Shown here piece after piece: positions 61,601 to 64,000 of a stretch of DNA of 64,000 bases. The stretch lies in NCBI RefSeq assembly GCF_028769735.1, contig NC_088177.1, forward strand, positions 16,122,599 to 16,186,598, in the 5' to 3' direction. The stretch is from Zonotrichia leucophrys gambelii (taxonomy: Eukaryota > Chordata > Aves > Passeriformes > Passerellidae). Position numbers and translations under genes: made by a program. The notes below the pieces were generated by a model. That model did not search any database, had not been told where the DNA came from, and worked only from the letters and a program-made list of their open reading frames with translations. Position 1 is the first letter of the stretch. Each line of letters opens with the position of its first letter.

Positions 61601-64000
61601 TTTTTTAATATTGACAATGAGGTTAACACTTAATTAGGGTTTCAAAGAGAGAAAAGAATCCCAATGACTTGACTTGAACTTAGCCAAAACCTACTCATTT
61701 GCTCAAAAGTATTATAGGACAGCAACCCTTTATAAGTAAATCAGGGTCTTCTGAATGAAGGAGTGGAGGGAACCAGTGTTACTTTCCTTTAGGACTCCTA
61801 ATGTAACCTCTTGAAATGTTTAATATAATTTCAGTTTCCATAGGCAACTAATTCTTCAGGAATGTCAACCAAATCATACATCTGAAATTATCACCAGAGC
61901 TTCTTGATTCACGTAAATTACTCCAAAATCACACATAAGAGTAGTTTCTTAAAGTAATTTAAGAGTCATTTCTGCCATAGATTGTCAGCAAAAGCTGAAA
62001 CATGAAATTGAAATGTTTTCTCCTTAAGCTTTTAAGCATTTTTAGTATGTGACATGATAATGTACATCAACAGATGTACATTTGGTACAGGAGCAAATCT
62101 CCTGGTGCTGCACCTGGCCCAGGTCTCCAGACTTGGTTACACATGGAGTCTGCCAGTGCTCCACCACATCCTATTTCCAACAGTTTATTACAACTTAAAT
62201 ACCCATTCTATACCCCAGCACCAGTCAGAAAACATTCCTAGTATCCTTGATAACTGACCCCTGGGAAAAGCATGGCTCATGTAAGAGCTTTATTTCAGAG
62301 CTTTTGTCTCCCAGCTTCCATTATTTCACTGCCAGTATTGTCATCATCACTAAGAGATACAGACCTTTTTAAAACAATCTGAATGACCTCTGTCTCCAAT
62401 TCTTCTTTAGAACACAATGTATTCATCTCATTTTTTAACATCTTTCAGTTTTTAGCTAAGTATTCATTTTAAATGTGTGTACTGTCTGGAATTAAATTAG
62501 AGAGAGAAAAGGGCATTTAGAGATGACTGAAAATGTACCTCTCAAGCTGTTTCTTTTTCTATTTCCCAGCTAATCTTGCTGAAAAGGTGCTTAGAAGATC
62601 TTATTTTATAGGCAAACACCATTTTTTCTATTTCAGTATAGTTCTTTGTGTGTCTATCATGCTACACTTGGAAAGCTTGAGGAAATTCAGAGCTGCACTT
62701 AAACACAGGCGATCTGGGTGTGCAATGGACAGAATTTTCTGTATGTTTATTTGTATTTTTCTAATTGTTCTATAGCAGGTGCAGATTGCACGGCAGCAGT
62801 GGCTGCAGTTAACAAAGCAGCTTTTCCTGTGGAGCACATGAGCAGGATTCCTAAGGGGGAAAGCCAAGCCAGTGTTCCAGTCCCTGGTGGGATCAGGAGA
62901 ACAGACCAGGCAGGACCTCAAACTACTTATTAGGAGACCCTCAGAATGAAACTGATGTGATTCAATATCTGTGCATGGCAGGGATTGTTATTCTGGAATT
63001 AACCTAATCTAAACTAGGACTGTCTATGGGGCCTGGCACAACCACTGAGCTTGGTTGGAAGTCCAAAGCTGGCTGTGTTTCTCAGTAATTTTCTAAGCCT
63101 TCTCTACTATATCCTTGCTTTTCCACCTGCAAACAAGACCTAATCTTCTGGACATGTATGTCATGAAGCTGCTCCCCCAGAGACTTCATCTTTGCTCCAG
63201 AATTACTTGGGAGCTTTACACTTTTGCAGCGTTGTTGAACAAAATATTAGCACCAGGACGGGCTGGGTGCAGGACAGCATTGGAACAAAGTCAGTGTAGT
63301 AAATAGGATAAAAGGAGAGATTTAATTTGCCTACAGATGTAAAGCACTATTTCTGCTGTAGTGAGGCAGCAAAGCAAGCAGTACTCCCGAGGCACCACTC
63401 CATGACACGTTTGGAAAGCTGTTGCTGAAATATCCTACACCATCAAAGTTAAAATATTTTCACTCCCATAAATCTCTTCACAAAAGGTAATACCAATAAG
63501 GCTTGCTTGACTTGCAGCAATCCAGGATGACACATCATGCCCTAGATCAGGCAAGAATTTCAACATCTCCCAGAGCTCAAGTCAAAATCTAAGTCTCCAG
63601 GTTATAATCACACATACACAGACTTCTATTCTTCCTGAGCACTGTTCTTCACCTGGAAATACTGTCAGCTTCAGCAGGCTCTAGAGATAAGCCAGTTCTA
63701 TTGAGTAGGGACTGACATCTCAGGAATACCCTAATTATAACAAGGTTTTGCATGTTATATTCAAGAGACATTTTTGTAAAATCATTTACTAGTTAAGACA
63801 ATAAGGAATATAATTAATAGCTATATGGCAAGATTTCTGCAATTTGTAATTCCCTAATTGCTATTTTGGATTTCTAACTGAACATCAAAATGTCATAATC
63901 TAGTGCCACCAAACACAGAACACTTAAAATGTCAGTGAGCAAAGAAAATGACTTCAGAGAATGGGGTTCAAGAAGTACAGATCTGTGTTTTAAAATGTAC
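55661..64000. other. Gene-free unique stretch, right end
   Basis: About 8.3 kb with no recognised gene or transposon. Another purine-rich patch lies at 56090-56275. The longest frame, 146 codons at 57367-57807, is Lys-rich and then Phe/Ser-rich with no family resemblance. Sequence is AT-rich and CpG-poor throughout. Confidence 0.6.

Overview
The window reads as nuclear DNA of a bird, most likely a passerine. It is AT-rich and poor in repeats. Its recognisable mobile elements are CR1 LINE 3' fragments and one tRNA-Ile-derived SINE with a CR1-like tail, the architecture known from songbirds as TguSINE1. No bacterial operons, rRNA or functional tRNA genes, CRISPR arrays or intact viral genes are visible. 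I find no protein-coding gene that I can support. The longest ATG-initiated frames (about 140-206 codons) have no recognisable domains, do not chain into exons, and fit chance in 64 kb. The window is therefore intergenic or inside one or more long introns.

Layout. 1-7 kb is AT-rich sequence with three consensus 5' splice sites on the minus strand (near 2.04, 2.73 and 5.31 kb), an AT microsatellite with a hairpin (4.55-4.70 kb) and a candidate plus-strand exon (5.15 kb). A CR1 fragment on the minus strand lies at 7.06-7.46 kb. At 9.84-10.21 kb a homeodomain-site-rich block adjoins a CpG-dense block. An older CR1 remnant is at 12.47-12.60 kb and a short CR1 3' end at 16.87-16.95 kb. A CpG-dense island of about 190 bp lies at 21.18-21.37 kb. 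At 24.5-25.4 kb a unit of about 410 bp is tandemly duplicated at about 93% identity. At 36.35 kb a juxtaposed 3'/5' splice site resembles a recursive-splicing ratchet point. At 39.7-41.6 kb there are several blocks that look like conserved non-coding elements, including overlapping palindromes, followed by a plus-strand CR1 (41.8-42.07 kb). At 46.2 and 47.1 kb lie two diverged copies of a repeat of about 150 bp that I do not recognise. At 48.4 kb there is a weak retroviral-integrase-like remnant. The SINE is at 49.68-49.82 kb. 52.95-53.06 kb has the form of a spliced exon. From 53 to 64 kb I see only AT-rich unique sequence with one purine-rich stretch.

No genes can be shown to work together here. 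What the window offers is regulatory-looking sequence, transposon fossils and splice-signal configurations that need transcript or alignment data. Statements about conservation are inference from base composition and motif style, since no alignment was available.
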